Positions 23,067 through 34,610 are shown, numbered from the stretch's first letter. The stretch: 64,000 nt of DNA from Cryptomeria japonica (GCF_030272615.1 NC_081409.1:914798340-914862339), one strand, 5' to 3'. Made by a program: numbers and translations. The notes: generated by a model from the letters alone, not told the origin.

Positions 23067-26000
23067 TTAGATAGCGCCACAGTGTGGTTTTCGCCATAAG
23101 ACCCTTGATTTGTTCTTATTTTCACATTTTTGCGACTGGAAGGTCCGACGCCCTCACCAAAATATGCCATGTTGTTGAGTTCTATGGTGTATCCTGCTTT
23201 ATGGTCCCTAGGGGGAAGATAATCTCGGATGCCAAGATAGTCAATAATAGCTTCGTCATTTTGAAATGTGTCAAATTGTGCTGGTCCTTCATAATCCCAG
23301 TCAATGAGTTGGGGGTGAACAAGGGGAAGGCCTTTAATGTTTTCGGAGTTTGCAGGGCTAAGAGTGAAGATGTGGTTATATTCAGGTATATTGAGGCAAT
23401 TGTCGAGATCATCGATGGCACTCTCCTCATCAGTTTCGATCGCAAGCGAATCTAAATTATCATCACTAGTAGCGCCTTCTGGGACAGGTGTCCTCATCCT
23501 ATGTGATTTCAACCTAAGACCTTGAAACGAAGACTGTGCGGAATCCTTATGGGTTGTTTCTTGACCAACTCTGAACCTTTTATAAAATTTCTCTTCTTCT
23601 GTGGGTTCATCTGGTTCTCTGAATGTCTCGGTGAGCTCATAGTCACTGGAGGACTTGTCTGAACCCCATTCCCATTCGTTGGAATCAGTGGAATAGTAAT
23701 CCTCTTGTTGAACTTTTGCAATTTTGATTTGTGATGCCCCTTCTGTCCTTTTAGTATGGATCTTGGAAGTCAGAAAGCCAAGTCCCTTTGAGCGTTCTCT
23801 TTTTACAGTTAATTCAGGCTGTAAGGGCTCCATGACACCTTCTTTGCGTAACCCAAGAGGGCTTTTTCCATCATACCCGAATCTTTGCAGAATCTTGAAG
23901 CCTTTGCCATATTTCTCACAGGGTATATTGATCTGATCTTGTGTGTTCTCTTCAATATCTCTGTAAAGCATTTTGTATAAATCTTCTTCTTCTAGTTCGC
24001 CCCATCTTTGAAAGGTAGTAGGATCCCATTTGAGTATCATGATAGAAATTTGCTTGTTAGGATGTGGCCTTCCATATTCTTTTGGAGAGCTCATGACTTG
24101 TCGTAAATACATGGTCTGATTTAAAGTGTATTCTCCCATACCTTTGTCTTGAAATTTGCCTTTAAGTTCACCTTGTTTTGATGTTGAAGGTTTCAATGAC
24201 TCAGGGTCAATGTATGTCGAAGAAGGAACAACCTCACGATTACTGGGAATGATAGTCTCAGTATGTGATCTCAAGTTATTGCAATATATGAACGGATTAG
24301 GATCACCGTTAACTGTTACCTCGACTCCATTATGAGGAAACTTAATGCATTGATGATAGGTCGATGGGACTGCCCTCATTTCATGAATCCAAGGACGTCC
24401 TACCAATATGTTATATGTGAGATCTAGATCTAGGACTTGACAAACCACATCCTTTGTAACTGGCCCAATTCTTAGAGGTAAGGTGACTGTGCCCTTGGAT
24501 GAACGCTCTTCATTGTCATATGCCTTGATGGTAATTTGATTTGTTGAATTCACAGCTTTATCAGAATATCCCAATTGTTTAATGGTGCTCAATGTACAAA
24601 TGTTTAGACCTGCTCCTCTATCTATCAGGACTCGCTTTATTCGATGTTTGTGTATGAAAGCTTCAACATGTAAAGGTGCATTATGTGGCTGACTTACGGA
24701 GGCATCATCGGCTTCTGTGAATGTAAGGGAGTGTGGAATGGAAAGGTATCCCACCATGGCTTGAAACTGGTCCACGTTCAGATCAGTAGGAATGACTGTA
24801 TCTCTCAAGATTTTGTCAAGAATGGCTTTATGAGCGGGGGATATGCGTAAGAGCTCAAGGATGGAGATGAGTGCGGGTGTCTTCCCTAATTGTTCTACAA
24901 GGTCATACTCAGGTTTGGTTGATGAAGGATTGGTATTTTTAGTAGAGGCACCTAGCAACGTAATTTTACCTCGACGAGTTGTAACATGACATTCAGAGGT
25001 AGATTCGGAAGAAGATCCCACACCTCTTAAGACAATCTTGGGTCGCTGAGGAGGATTCTCAGGGTTTTTGTTCTTAATGGTAATAGTAGAGATATGATTG
25101 TCCATCGAGATGTGATTGATAGTTGAATCATAGTTGTAAGGTGCTCTAGTATAGTTGGCCTGATCATCTGTGACTTTGGCTTTTCCCTTGTCATGTTTTG
25201 GGAATGGTTCCTTAAACATCTCATGTTCTTGACTGGATGAGTGTCCCTCAATCTCAATGTCACCTCTATCAATGAGATCTTGCACAATATTCTTCAGTCG
25301 ATGACAATTTCCTATCTTATGACCCTTGCTTTTATGAAATTCATGATACTCATCATCATTCCACCAATTTGGTTTGACCTTTGGTTCATATGGAGGAAAA
25401 TCTGGAACTGTGATCACTTTGTTTGTTACAAGCTTTTTGAAGACTGATTCGAGTGGTTCTCCCAATGGGGTGTACTTCCTTCATGGTCTAGAAGTTGTTT
25501 GAGTATTCACTTGATTGTTTGTAGAACTTGATCCCGAAAAGATGAACTTGGGTCTCACTGTATTGGCATCAACAACACCATCATTAACTGTGTTCTTGTT
25601 TTTATTCCAAAATTTTGGCTTGTCTTTTCCTTTAAAGTCATCTTTGTTTTCCTTGAATATCTTAATGACTCCTTGTTCAATTAAGACCTTTTCTGTTGCT
25701 AAGCCCTTTTCAATAACATCCTTGAAGGTGGACAAACAAGCTTTCCTTAGATCATAGCCAATGTCCTTGTTAACGTTTTGAGTAAACATTTCTACCATTT
25801 GTTTCTGTGGGATTTCACAAGAGCATTTGCTAGCTAAATTTCTCCATCTTTGTAAAAATGACGCAAAAGATTCTCCCTCCTTTTGTTTAGTATTGCATAG
25901 AGTAGTGACTGAGATATCTGTTTCTATATTATAGGAGAAATGCTGAATAAATGCCTCTGCTAAGTCACCCCATGACTTAATACCAGGAGGTAATTGAGAG

Positions 26001-28397
26001 AACCATTCCATAGTGTAGCGTCCTAAAAATTGCGACACTTGCAATTTCGACTGCATTTCGGTCTTCACGATGGCGACGCAACACGCAACCTGAATGGAGA
26101 CCCTGAAACTTGCTCACGACACTGAAAACTGCATTTTTCAAGCACCCTGGCCTGAACCTCCTTGCACCCTGCTGTCCCGGGAGGTGGGACCAGAGCGCCC
26201 AGCGCCCTGGTCCTTAGGACCATGGCGCCCAGTGCCCTGGTCCCTGGGTCCTATTTTGGGCCCGGTCTCCTAAGGGGTCTCGGGTCTTTTTGTTTGCAAT
26301 TTGGAAATTAACTTTCCTGGTCGGCCTAAGGTCGGGAAAATCAGTCTATCAACCCTAAATGACAAGTATATAAACTACATTTTCCTCTTTCATTCGACAT
26401 GATGATGGAAAAGGCGTGGAAATTATACTCAAGCATTCAAGCATTCAAGCATTCCTTCAAGCAATTGATCATTTCAAGTCTCCATTCAAGGCTAAGTGTT
26501 GCATTCAAGTCAAGGATTCAACCATTGAAGAGGAGATCACATACTACATGCTACAACATACAACATCTAAACCTTCGCACATAAGGATACAAACATCCTT
26601 AGAACAAGGTATTAGTACTTGTTTTACATACATTTACATTTACAGCACTTGCTCATTTCTTGGTTAATTCCAAAACCGGGGTTTGACCTAAAGGCAAACC
26701 CCTAATCCCTAACCCCCCAATCGTCTTCGCTTTTCTGTGTGTAGGTTGCAGGTATGCGGCTGAAATTGAAGATCTGGAATCCTTGTGCAGAGACGAACAG
26801 ATCCCCCTTCGTTTCGTGGATTTTTCGGAGGACCATGGCGCCGGGCGCCATCGTCCCGACAACTTTTGCTCAAATTTGCAGGACAGTGCCGTATCGACAT
26901 TTTACTGCTAATTCCAGGTCCGCAGCTTCATACTGTATTCCTATCTCAGTTTATAAGCGAATCTTTATCACTTTCTATGCATGCTTAGCTTAATTCTCCT
27001 ATCAACATTCTTTACGAAAGAGGGTAGCCTTGCTGTCTTAACCCTTGAAACACATTTAGCATCCAATCTTGCATTGCGTGGGATTGGATCTTGTGGGTTT
27101 CAACCCCTCTTTTGAATGTAAAGTCTCTCCCCTAAGTGAAAACCATCGAATCCTAGCGAACCTCCCTTCTCTCTCCTCGAAGTTGGAAGAGGGTTGGATC
27201 ACGATTTTCTGCTTTACACATAGCTTGATCGCCTAAGCTTTGCGGGAACAACCTCATCAAATATGTTTCTTCTGCCGCTACCTCAATGCAAGCTGTGAAA
27301 AATTGTCGTATGTGTGCCTTGGGGTCTCCCTTTCCTCTGTACTTGTCAAATTTTGGCGTCACAAAGTGTGCAGGAAATGGAGGCATTGGGATGCTCTTAT
27401 CAAATGGATAAGGACATATGTCTCTCATAGTGTATGTTGGTTTTGGTGTATTCATGTCCTCCATTTTCTTTTGTAGATCTCTGATTTGTTGCTCCAAAGT
27501 ATTCTTAGGTGGCGATCTATTTCTTGTAGCATACCCCGTGTTTGAGACACCAATTTGAGGAGGAGCTTGCTGCATGTATGGATGATACTGATCGTAGAAA
27601 TGTCCATATGGAGGAGGTCTATATTGATGCGGCATGTAGGGAGCACTTGGCATAGCTTCATGTTGAGGAACCCCATATCTATTTTGTGCATATATACCAT
27701 ATTCTATAGGCATTTCATGTTCTATTGTGTTGCCCCCAAATTTGACATGAGGTTTCCTTATGTCCAAATTTTGAGCATGCCTTTGAATGTCCACTTGTTT
27801 TGATTGATCCATAGCTTGAGCATGTGATTGAGCATATCTATTTGCATAAGGCTTCCATAATGGTCTTCGAAGGTAAGTATCATATGTTTGAGCTTGTGTA
27901 TGTGGGATTTCTGGTTTTTGAAGCAAAGCTGATGGTGTTTCAGGTACCATATGCGGTCCTCTATTTCCTCCACTATTGGGTCTCCTTTGATCCATGTTAG
28001 AGTAAGTTTGTTGCGAGGGTCGGTTTTCCATAAGTTGAGACATGTCAAAGTCATGAGGTATTTTAGCTCCACTTTGTGCCATCATGTGTAGAAAGTACTA
28101 TCTATCCCTTCTCATTATCTCTTCAACCAATCTATTGAAATGAGGATTCATTATGGATTCTTCTACATCTGCTGATTGTATTGAAAAGTTGTCCACATTG
28201 TCATTGTGTGTAGCATTGTTGTTTGTAGTGTCTGCGTTTTCCACATTTGGATTGTTTCTATAAACATCCATGTCAGGTAATGTAGTGTGCTCAAGATTGA
28301 AAAATAAATCATTGTCATACTCATAAGAACTCATGTTTGTGGATTCTTGAGCTTCTTTAGCTATTCTCCTAGATTTTTGAAGGCGGGTTTCAACCAT
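23063..28397 (-). pseudogene. Tat gag-protease with G-patch, split by a solo LTR
   Basis: It starts MVETRLQKSRR at 28397. Once the solo LTR and one target copy (1,210 bases) are discounted, the frame is 1,375 codons with no frameshift. The Gag capsid core (retrotransposon gag family) spans the insertion: RGKGDPKAHIRQFF, then WFSQLPPGIKSWGDLAEAF. A zinc-finger-like EFHKSKGHKIGNCHRL follows at about 25360. The aspartic protease lies at about 24700-24330: VLIDRGAGLNI holds the catalytic Asp, but the next residue is Arg where Gly or Ser is usual. NILVGRPWIHEM is also present. A G-patch-like segment (KYGKGFKILQRFGYDGKSPL) is at about 23910. In-frame stops are at 28098-28100 (TAG) and 25481-25483 (TGA). 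The ORF ends with TAA at 23063-23065. The product would form the particle and process it. Confidence 0.88.
26014..27218 (+). mobile_element. Solo LTR (1,205 bp) inserted in the Tat gag
   Basis: It begins TGTAGCGTCCTAAAAATTGC and ends TTTTCTGCTTTACA. It is flanked by exact CATAG duplications (26009-26013 and 27219-27223). Removing it with one CATAG rejoins the gag frame exactly. No primer site, polypurine tract or coding sequence lies inside, so it is a recombined solo LTR. Orientation is taken as plus because of TATATAA at 26367-26373, followed by CAAGCATT repeats at 26429-26460. The family is not identified; the TGTAGCGTCC start suggests a gypsy LTR. Confidence 0.92.
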
Positions 28398-28887
28398 GAA
28401 CTAGGTGTTTGACCAAGATGTGAGAGACTAGATGAAAAAAAATGGCAAGAGTATGGAAGACCAAGAGTTGTATGGAGTGTAAATGAATCTTGAGGTGTAC
28501 TTGCAATGTCCAAAGTGTAAGACCAAGTATGTAAGTAGTAGAGTAGGTGTGACTTCCAAAGAGATGATTGTTTCTCTTGATGAGGTAAGCTGACCTTGAC
28601 TCTAAGTAAGACCAAATGAGACCCAAAGGTAAGAAACCTTGATGAGGGACCACTTAGCAAAGTGTAGTTGTATGTAGTATGTTGAAAAAGTATGATGAGG
28701 ACAAGCAAGTGACCTTTTTGACTAAAGTTTAGACAAGTATGAATGTAATGAGAGATGTAAAGCAATGATGGACTATATGAGACCCAAAGGTAAGAATGCT
28801 AGATGAAACCTGAAGAGACAACCTAGGAAGCTCAAGTATTCTGAAACGGATTTCCTTTATTTGCTGGACTGTAAAAATTTTCAATTC

Positions 28888-29028
28888 TGGACACAGACGC
28901 TTCTGTATACTTCACAGACGCGATTCCCAGACATAGCCCCTTCTCTGTTAGACACAGACGCTGCTAAAAACACAGACCCTATTCTGCCCTTCACAGACGC
29001 GGTTAAAACAGACACAAACGCGTTTCTG
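28888..29028 (-). repeat. GCGTCTGTG repeat array, inner leader copy
   Basis: About seven variants of CACAGACGC/CACAAACGCG on the plus strand (CGCGTCTGTG in the sense of gag-pol). It matches the array in the PMD intron in inverted orientation. Confidence 0.75.
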
Positions 29029-30229
29029 TAAACTTCGTGCAATTTTTCCAATCTGTGAAGTTGTTTTGTTGTGACCAAATCCGATTGTTTTACTGTTTTT
29101 CATGACAAGAGGACACAATGTTGATGAGGACTCACAAAATGTTTGCTAGTGTTTAGACTCCAAAAGTGTGTTGTTTGATGTAAAATGTTTTGCATACACT
29201 CGAAGACACAAAAGACACAATGTTTTGTTGTTTGGTCTTGAATGTTTGAATGTTTAACATAAGACAAGCACAATTCTTATGGCTGGCCAAGACAATAGTT
29301 GTTGATCCCACATAGGGTTTTACCCCCGAGGCTACGCTATTCAGAGCGGATACTTAGATGCTTGACCTCACTGGCTCCACCCTTGGCACTCACTTCTCGG
29401 GTCAGCCAAGCATCACTCCCCATGAAAACTCCCCATGGCGAACTTTGTATCTCTACTAAGAACCGTATGTGTGTGGGCCACTACCAGAGGTCTGACCTCC
29501 TGACTAGAAGGATTTGGGCTTCTAAAACAAAAAGGTGCTAGTAAGGGCATCCGCTCGTGTGGCCATACATGCGACACTTTCAGCTCTGTAAATACAGAAG
29601 GCTCCCAGCCGGTAGGGGTTACGCCCTACAAATGATCAAATAAATTTGATCAAACGGGTTTATGGGGAGACATAGTGTCGATATGAACTAATCAGCACAC
29701 GTTATTCATAGTTTTCACCATGAATACATTTGATTATAGTGGCTTGGAAGAAGATGGATTTTCTTTTGCTACCACTTGGGTCGTTCTCTTCTCACTAGTA
29801 GTCCTAATGACCACACGGAAAGACAGGCCCTCTAAAGATTAAACAAAAAGAGCCTATTGCTCAAGACACAAAAGACAATGGTTCAATTTTAGTGCACCAA
29901 TGGAAGTGTTTGCTAATCTATGAAAACAAGGCACACAAAAAAATTTCAAAACCCTAGCCAAGGCCCTGCAACAAAATTGTTAGTAGTTTGGGTTGTTTCA
30001 AATGATCACCCCTTCCTACAAGCACACAAGTTAGGTAAATTTTAGAAAACCCAAAAGACTTTGTGAAAGAGGGGCCTTCAACAAAAATGTTTTTGCTTCC
30101 AAGACAAGCTGCACGAACTTAGTTAGCTAGATCTGCAAAGGTTAATCCAAAAATAAACCAGATCTGAAACCCTGAGTGCGAAATCCGAAAACCGAATCAA
30201 TGAAAATTTTAAAATTCTGAAACAGTAAA

Positions 30230-30475
30230 AACACAGATGCTACTATACCAGACATAGACGCGTCTGTATGACACAAACGCGGTTCTGTGATGCACAAACA
30301 CGGCCAAAATACCCAGACGCCCTTATCAGACACAGACGCGATCAGAAACAACACAGACGCCCCTGTAAGAAACCTGCAAAACAAAATTTGTCAAAAACGC
30401 AGACGCGATGCCAGATTCCACAGACGCGCCTGAAAATTAGAGACGCGATCCGAAAGTTCACAGACGCGGAAAACC
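30230..30475 (-). repeat. GCGTCTGTG repeat array, outer leader copy
   Basis: About eleven variants of CACAGACGCG/CACAAACGCG on the plus strand with roughly 20-base spacing, starting about 105 bases inside the 5' LTR. In element sense this is CGCGTCTGTG. Confidence 0.8.
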
Positions 30476-30579
30476 TAAAATGTCGTCGAAAAATGTCCGA
30501 TCTGCAACTTCAAAAACGCAAAATCTGCAACAAAAAGGTTAAATGCAAAGGGACAAGGGTCCCACCAGGCGTGCTAAAA

Positions 30580-31364
30580 TGTTTATGGTGAAAATGGATA
30601 ACAATAACAACAATATTGAAAGGCTAAATGAATCCAACCACAAAAACCCTAGCCTAACAATCAACAAAGATCCACCATAACATATGAAGATTACCTAAGA
30701 CAATGCAAATCACATGAAATCACAAAGATTATACCATCACATGTCCAATAGGGTTTTGATATCCATTCTTCCTATCTCCATTGATCTTGCTTGATATATT
30801 TGCTCTCAGATTTTTATATGCACAAGAGCTCAACAAAGAACGGAATGTGGTTGCAAGTAGGATTGTAGTGTAGCCAAGTCTTCAAGATTAGTCATTAGCA
30901 TGAGTGATTAGGGTTTGACAATGAAGGAAGCATCTCCTTATATAGAAGACACTATAAGAAATGGAGGGATAAGATTGAGAGGTGTAAAAAGAGAGGTCGG
31001 CTAGGATTAGAGGGTAGGTAAAAGAAATACCAAAATAATGAAAGAGGTAGGTAGTGTAGGAATTAAGAGATGAATGACATGTGTCATGTGTAGAAAAAGC
31101 TTAATGAATTAATTATATAAATAAAGATTTATTTAATTAATAGAAGAAGTAGGATAATTAAATAAATAAAATATTTATTTAATTTAGGAAAAGGATAATT
31201 TAAATAAATAAATGTATTTATTTAAATGAGAAATAAGGCTAGAAGAGGATAAATGAATTAATTAAATAAATAAAGATTTATTTAATTAATAGAAGAATTA
31301 GGCTTAGATAATTAAATAAATAAAATATTTATTTAATTAGACTGGACAATTTTAGGTGTCTACA
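30580..31364 (-). repeat. 5' LTR of the Tat element
   Basis: 785 bp, identical to the 3' LTR except at three positions. The minus-strand TATA-like box lies at about 30937-30945. It is immediately followed on the plus strand by the GTTGG duplication. Confidence 0.97.
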
Positions 31365-31369
31365 GTTGG

Positions 31370-32717
31370 AAAGCTAGTTTCGTCTACTTTACAGATTTGT
31401 GGGTTTCACCACCTGGTTTTGTTGCTGGTACATTCTACAACCATTTGAAGTTAGAGGTGTTGGTTTCAGTTCCAAGCTTGTATTTTTTCACCAATTTCTC
31501 CTTTTTTCGTGATTCTAGCGGCATTGGGACGATGTTTTAGAGCTCTTCACAACCATCCATGCACTTTTTCCAAATTTTACTCTGGAGGTACATTTTATTC
31601 ATTTTTTGTGTTCTCACGCTCTGGTGAATTACTTGGACATATGAGCTCGTGGAAACTTCTAGTTTGCATGGAATGACTCATTTTTGGGTGCTCTTCATGT
31701 ATTTCTAGTTTTATGTCTTTTTTGACATTTTGAGCTTTCATTGTAACCACTTATAATTTTATTATCTCATTGAGATAAAGTGCCTCTGTATTGAATATGT
31801 ATTATGGGATCTTGCACTTTTTTTTTGTGCCTTATTGGACTCACAGTATGATATAAAGTGTCGTGGGGGTTTGATGTTTGCCTTTGTTTGCATTCATACC
31901 TTTCTTATGCATGTGGGCCTTGGTTTGCACACCCTTTGTATGTGCTTATACTTTCATGTTTGCATGATTAGATGTTCTTGGTTCTTCTTCATGCACTACG
32001 TTATGGCTTTCAGATTCAGTGTACCTGTCATACCTCTCCCTTGTCAGCATTATGGGGGGGTTTCTACTGTTGGTGCTAATGCTTCCTTGGTTTCGCGTTG
32101 GAGTGAGCTATGTATTTAGTATTTGTTCCTATGTACTAGGTGGATGTAGTGGCTGGTTACCCATGCATTTCGATGAGATGGAATACTTACCATATGGATA
32201 CTCTTGCATTCCTATTTCTGGAGGTGACCTTCCATTTTTTTATTTGATCAATTCTTCGGACTATTGGTACCTGTGCCATTTGTATCTTCAAGTTCCAGAT
32301 GTTTTTCCTGTGTTTTCCATCTGATTTAGATTCGAGTAGTGTCATTGAGGGCACTCATGCAGATTCATGTCTTTTTGATCCTGATCATCTTTTGTTTCAA
32401 ATGAGGTTCTTATTTCAGCATCATAGCAGTCATTCGACGAGTGTTTGTAGCCTCTTCATGCTTCAGTGATTCTTCATGCTCATCTTTTGTTCCTATCTTT
32501 TGGAACATTATTGTTTGGAGGCTTCTTAGTCCTTCACTTGAGCTTTCATCTCTTCCTAGAGAGGATTTTTGTTCCCATAGGGTTTTCTCCTTTTCTCCGA
32601 TTTCATTGTACTTGGGGTACCTCATCAGGCCTTGTTGCCGGGACCCATTTTGGATTTCATGCATCTAGTCCTTAGAGTTTCTTTTTAGATTCTCCCTAAC
32701 TTCATCTTAAAGGGGGG
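31370..32717. other. Right interior half of the outer non-autonomous element
   Basis: I see no retroelement protein motif. Short ORFs (for example at 31835-32119 and 32019-32324) lack recognisable domains and are T-rich in composition. The segment ends with CATCTTAAAGGGGGG, the polypurine tract (about 32708-32717). Confidence 0.55.
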
Positions 32718-33071
32718 TGTTAGAGTAAAGGTATTAGTTTACTTAATTAATTAAATCACATTGATTTAATAATTAAGTCACATTTTCTCTATTTTCACTT
32801 AAGTTAAATTTAGGAAGCTAAACTTAGGAATATTAATAATTAATTTATTATTAATTATTAATTGCTTTTAGGGTTTTCCTATTAGGTTCGATCTCCTTTT
32901 ATAAGGATTGATCCCTTTTGTAATTCATAATCTGATTATCGTTTATTGCATTCTTTTGCTCTAGGTTTTCAAAGCAATCTTTGTGTTTTGTGAATCTTCC
33001 ATTGTTGTGACAAGTTATTTGCATATAAGGATTCACTGGATTATGTGAGGTTGTATTCAACAACTTTTACA
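32718..33071 (+). repeat. 3' LTR of the outer non-autonomous element
   Basis: It runs TGTTAGAGTAAAGG...CAACTTTTACA, 354 bp. It pairs with 12551-12897 and is preceded by the polypurine tract. The divergence from the left copy is clearly greater than between the Tat LTRs, as expected if this element is older than its guest. Confidence 0.9.
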
Positions 33072-33280
33072 ACTCATTACCATATTCATACCAGAAAATG
33101 CACTGACATACTTCACAAGGCATTAAGCTTTGCACCACCTTGTGGTTGATTGTGAATTAACTCTTTGACTATAAGTAGATACACAAACATTCTTGAAGAT
33201 CTTTAGAAAGTAATGAAGAAGGTAGAATATAGTTGGATCATGGCATTGTATATTGAAATATCTCTCAATTTTTTTATAAT

Positions 33281-33995
33281 AAAATATTGTAACTAAACTA
33301 GTACGGCCTAAAATGTTGGAAGCTCATTGTGAAACACTGCAATGTAGTAGTTGTAGAAGCAAAAATATGGTCTGGAATCTTATGGGAGAAGATTCAAATA
33401 GATTAATCACCCAACAATAAAGTACTTGTGATAAACACACATGCAAACTCAAATTATAAACTAAAACACACATGCATGCTATAAAAAACTACTCCATTGC
33501 ACTCTATAACACACATGCATGCTATAAAATATTGTAACTAAATGAGTAAGGCCTAAAATGTTGGAAGCCCATTTTGAAACATTGCAATGTAGTAGTTGTA
33601 GAAGCAAAAATCTAGTTTGAAATCTTATGGGAGAAGATTCAAATAGATTAATCATCCAACAATAAAGTACTTGCGATAGACACACATGTAAACCCAAAAT
33701 CTAAACTAAAACACACATGCATGGTATAAAAAACTACTCCATTGCACTCTATAACACATGTGCATGCTATCAAATATTGTAACTAAATGAGTAAGGCCTA
33801 AAATGTTGGAAGCTCATTGTGAAACATAGCAATGTAGTTGTTGTAAACGCAAAAATATGGTCTGAAATCTTATGGGAGAAGATTCAAATAGATTAATTAT
33901 CCAACAATAAAGTGCTTGTGATAAACACACGTGCAAACCCAAAATCTAAACTAAACACACATGAATGCTATAAAAAACTACTCAATTGCACTCCT
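33281..33995. repeat. Three tandem copies of a 245-bp unit
   Basis: The word AATATTGTAACTAAA recurs at about 33284, 33529 and 33774, giving an exact 245-bp period. Each unit continues with GGCCTAAAATGTTGGAAG, AATCTTATGGGAGAAGATTC and CAACAATAAAGT, and the ACACACATGCATG type word closes it. The third unit is slightly truncated. Copies differ by scattered substitutions. Confidence 0.9.
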
Positions 33996-34610
33996 ATTCC
34001 TCAAGATTTCGTATTTCAACAATATTTCCTCAAAAGCACATGCACAAAAGGCTATGAGGAAATGGAGATTTGAAAGATTTAAATTATGAAAGATAGAGAA
34101 AGCAAAAGTGTGAGATAACAAGAATACAAGAGTGCAGAAGTGAACTTAAATTCTAGATGATTGAAAGAGAGGGGGCTTGGGTTTAAATAGTTGTCCTTAC
34201 AAAGAAATCATGCATCAAGATGAAATTGGGATAATAAGATATTAGTGGTATAGGAAGAATCAATAGTAAGGAGAGAGGAAAGGTGGTAGTGGGAAATGGT
34301 AAGTGGTAAGGAAGTGCTTATTAAAGTTGTTTTATTTTAAATAAATGGAATGGATAAATGATAATAATGAAATATATATATTTATTTAATGGATTTAATG
34401 AATTAATGTTATGGATATTAATAATAATGGAGAATGAATATATTATAATATAGTGAAAATTATGAATAATGAATAATGGAAATAGGGGAATAATGATATA
34501 TTATTATGGATAATAAAAATTTTATATGATAAAGATCCACTTGATGATCAAAAACTTGAAGATTGAATGGGAGAATAATTTAATGGAAAATATTATGTGT
34601 CTACAATAGT
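33996..34610 (-). repeat. LTR-like AT-rich remnant
   Basis: There is no gene. The AT-rich stretch ends in TGTGTCTACA at about 34595-34604, resembling the reversed start (TGTAGACAC) of Tat-type LTRs, with an AT-palindromic region before it. No partner LTR or target duplication was found. Confidence 0.35.

Larger units (their letters stand above)
28398..30579 (-). other. Leader of the Tat element (primer site to gag start)
   Basis: These 2.2 kb between the 5' LTR and the gag ATG contain no ORF of note. Next to the LTR the minus strand reads TTTTAGCACGCCTGGTGGGACC (30558-30579), the likely primer-binding region; I could not assign its tRNA. Two arrays of the CACAGACGCG word (plus-strand reading) occur at 28890-29025 and 30230-30470. 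The middle part (29290-29640) is G+C-richer and unique-looking. Confidence 0.6.
13874..31364 (-). mobile_element. Ty3/gypsy Tat-lineage retrotransposon, 17,491 bp, with captured PMD gene
   Basis: Two LTRs of 785 bp (13874-14658 and 30580-31364) differ at only three positions by my alignment. They are flanked by exact GTTGG duplications (13869-13873 and 31365-31369). Reading on the minus strand the order is 5' LTR, long leader with GCGTCTGTG-type repeats, gag-protease (28397-23063), RT-RNase H-second RNase H-integrase (23066-19665), a 5-kb 3' region containing a PMD gene on the opposite strand, polypurine tract and 3' LTR. Two RNase H domains are the hallmark of the Tat group. An antisense ORF between pol and the 3' LTR is also known in some Tat elements. 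A solo LTR sits in gag. Coding regions carry nonsense codons but no frameshifts, so the copy is not autonomous now. Confidence 0.93.
12551..33071 (+). mobile_element. Non-autonomous LTR element hosting the nested Tat element
   Basis: The boundaries are two related LTRs (12551-12897 and 32718-33071). They are flanked by ATTCA on the left (12546-12550) and ACTCA on the right (33072-33076), a 5-bp duplication with one mismatch. The left LTR is followed directly by TGGTATCAGAGC, which matches a tRNA-iMet primer site. The right LTR is preceded by AAAGGGGGG. Without the inserted Tat element the interior is only about 2.3 kb (12898-13873 plus 31370-32717) and shows no gag or pol motif. It is therefore a TRIM/LARD-like non-autonomous element, probably using copia machinery given its primer. 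Orientation is plus by primer and polypurine tract positions. Confidence 0.85.

Noticed and set aside
31835-32324. Overlapping 94- and 101-codon plus-strand ORFs
   Set aside because: They are T-rich and hydrophobic, with no family motif, within the interior of a non-autonomous element.
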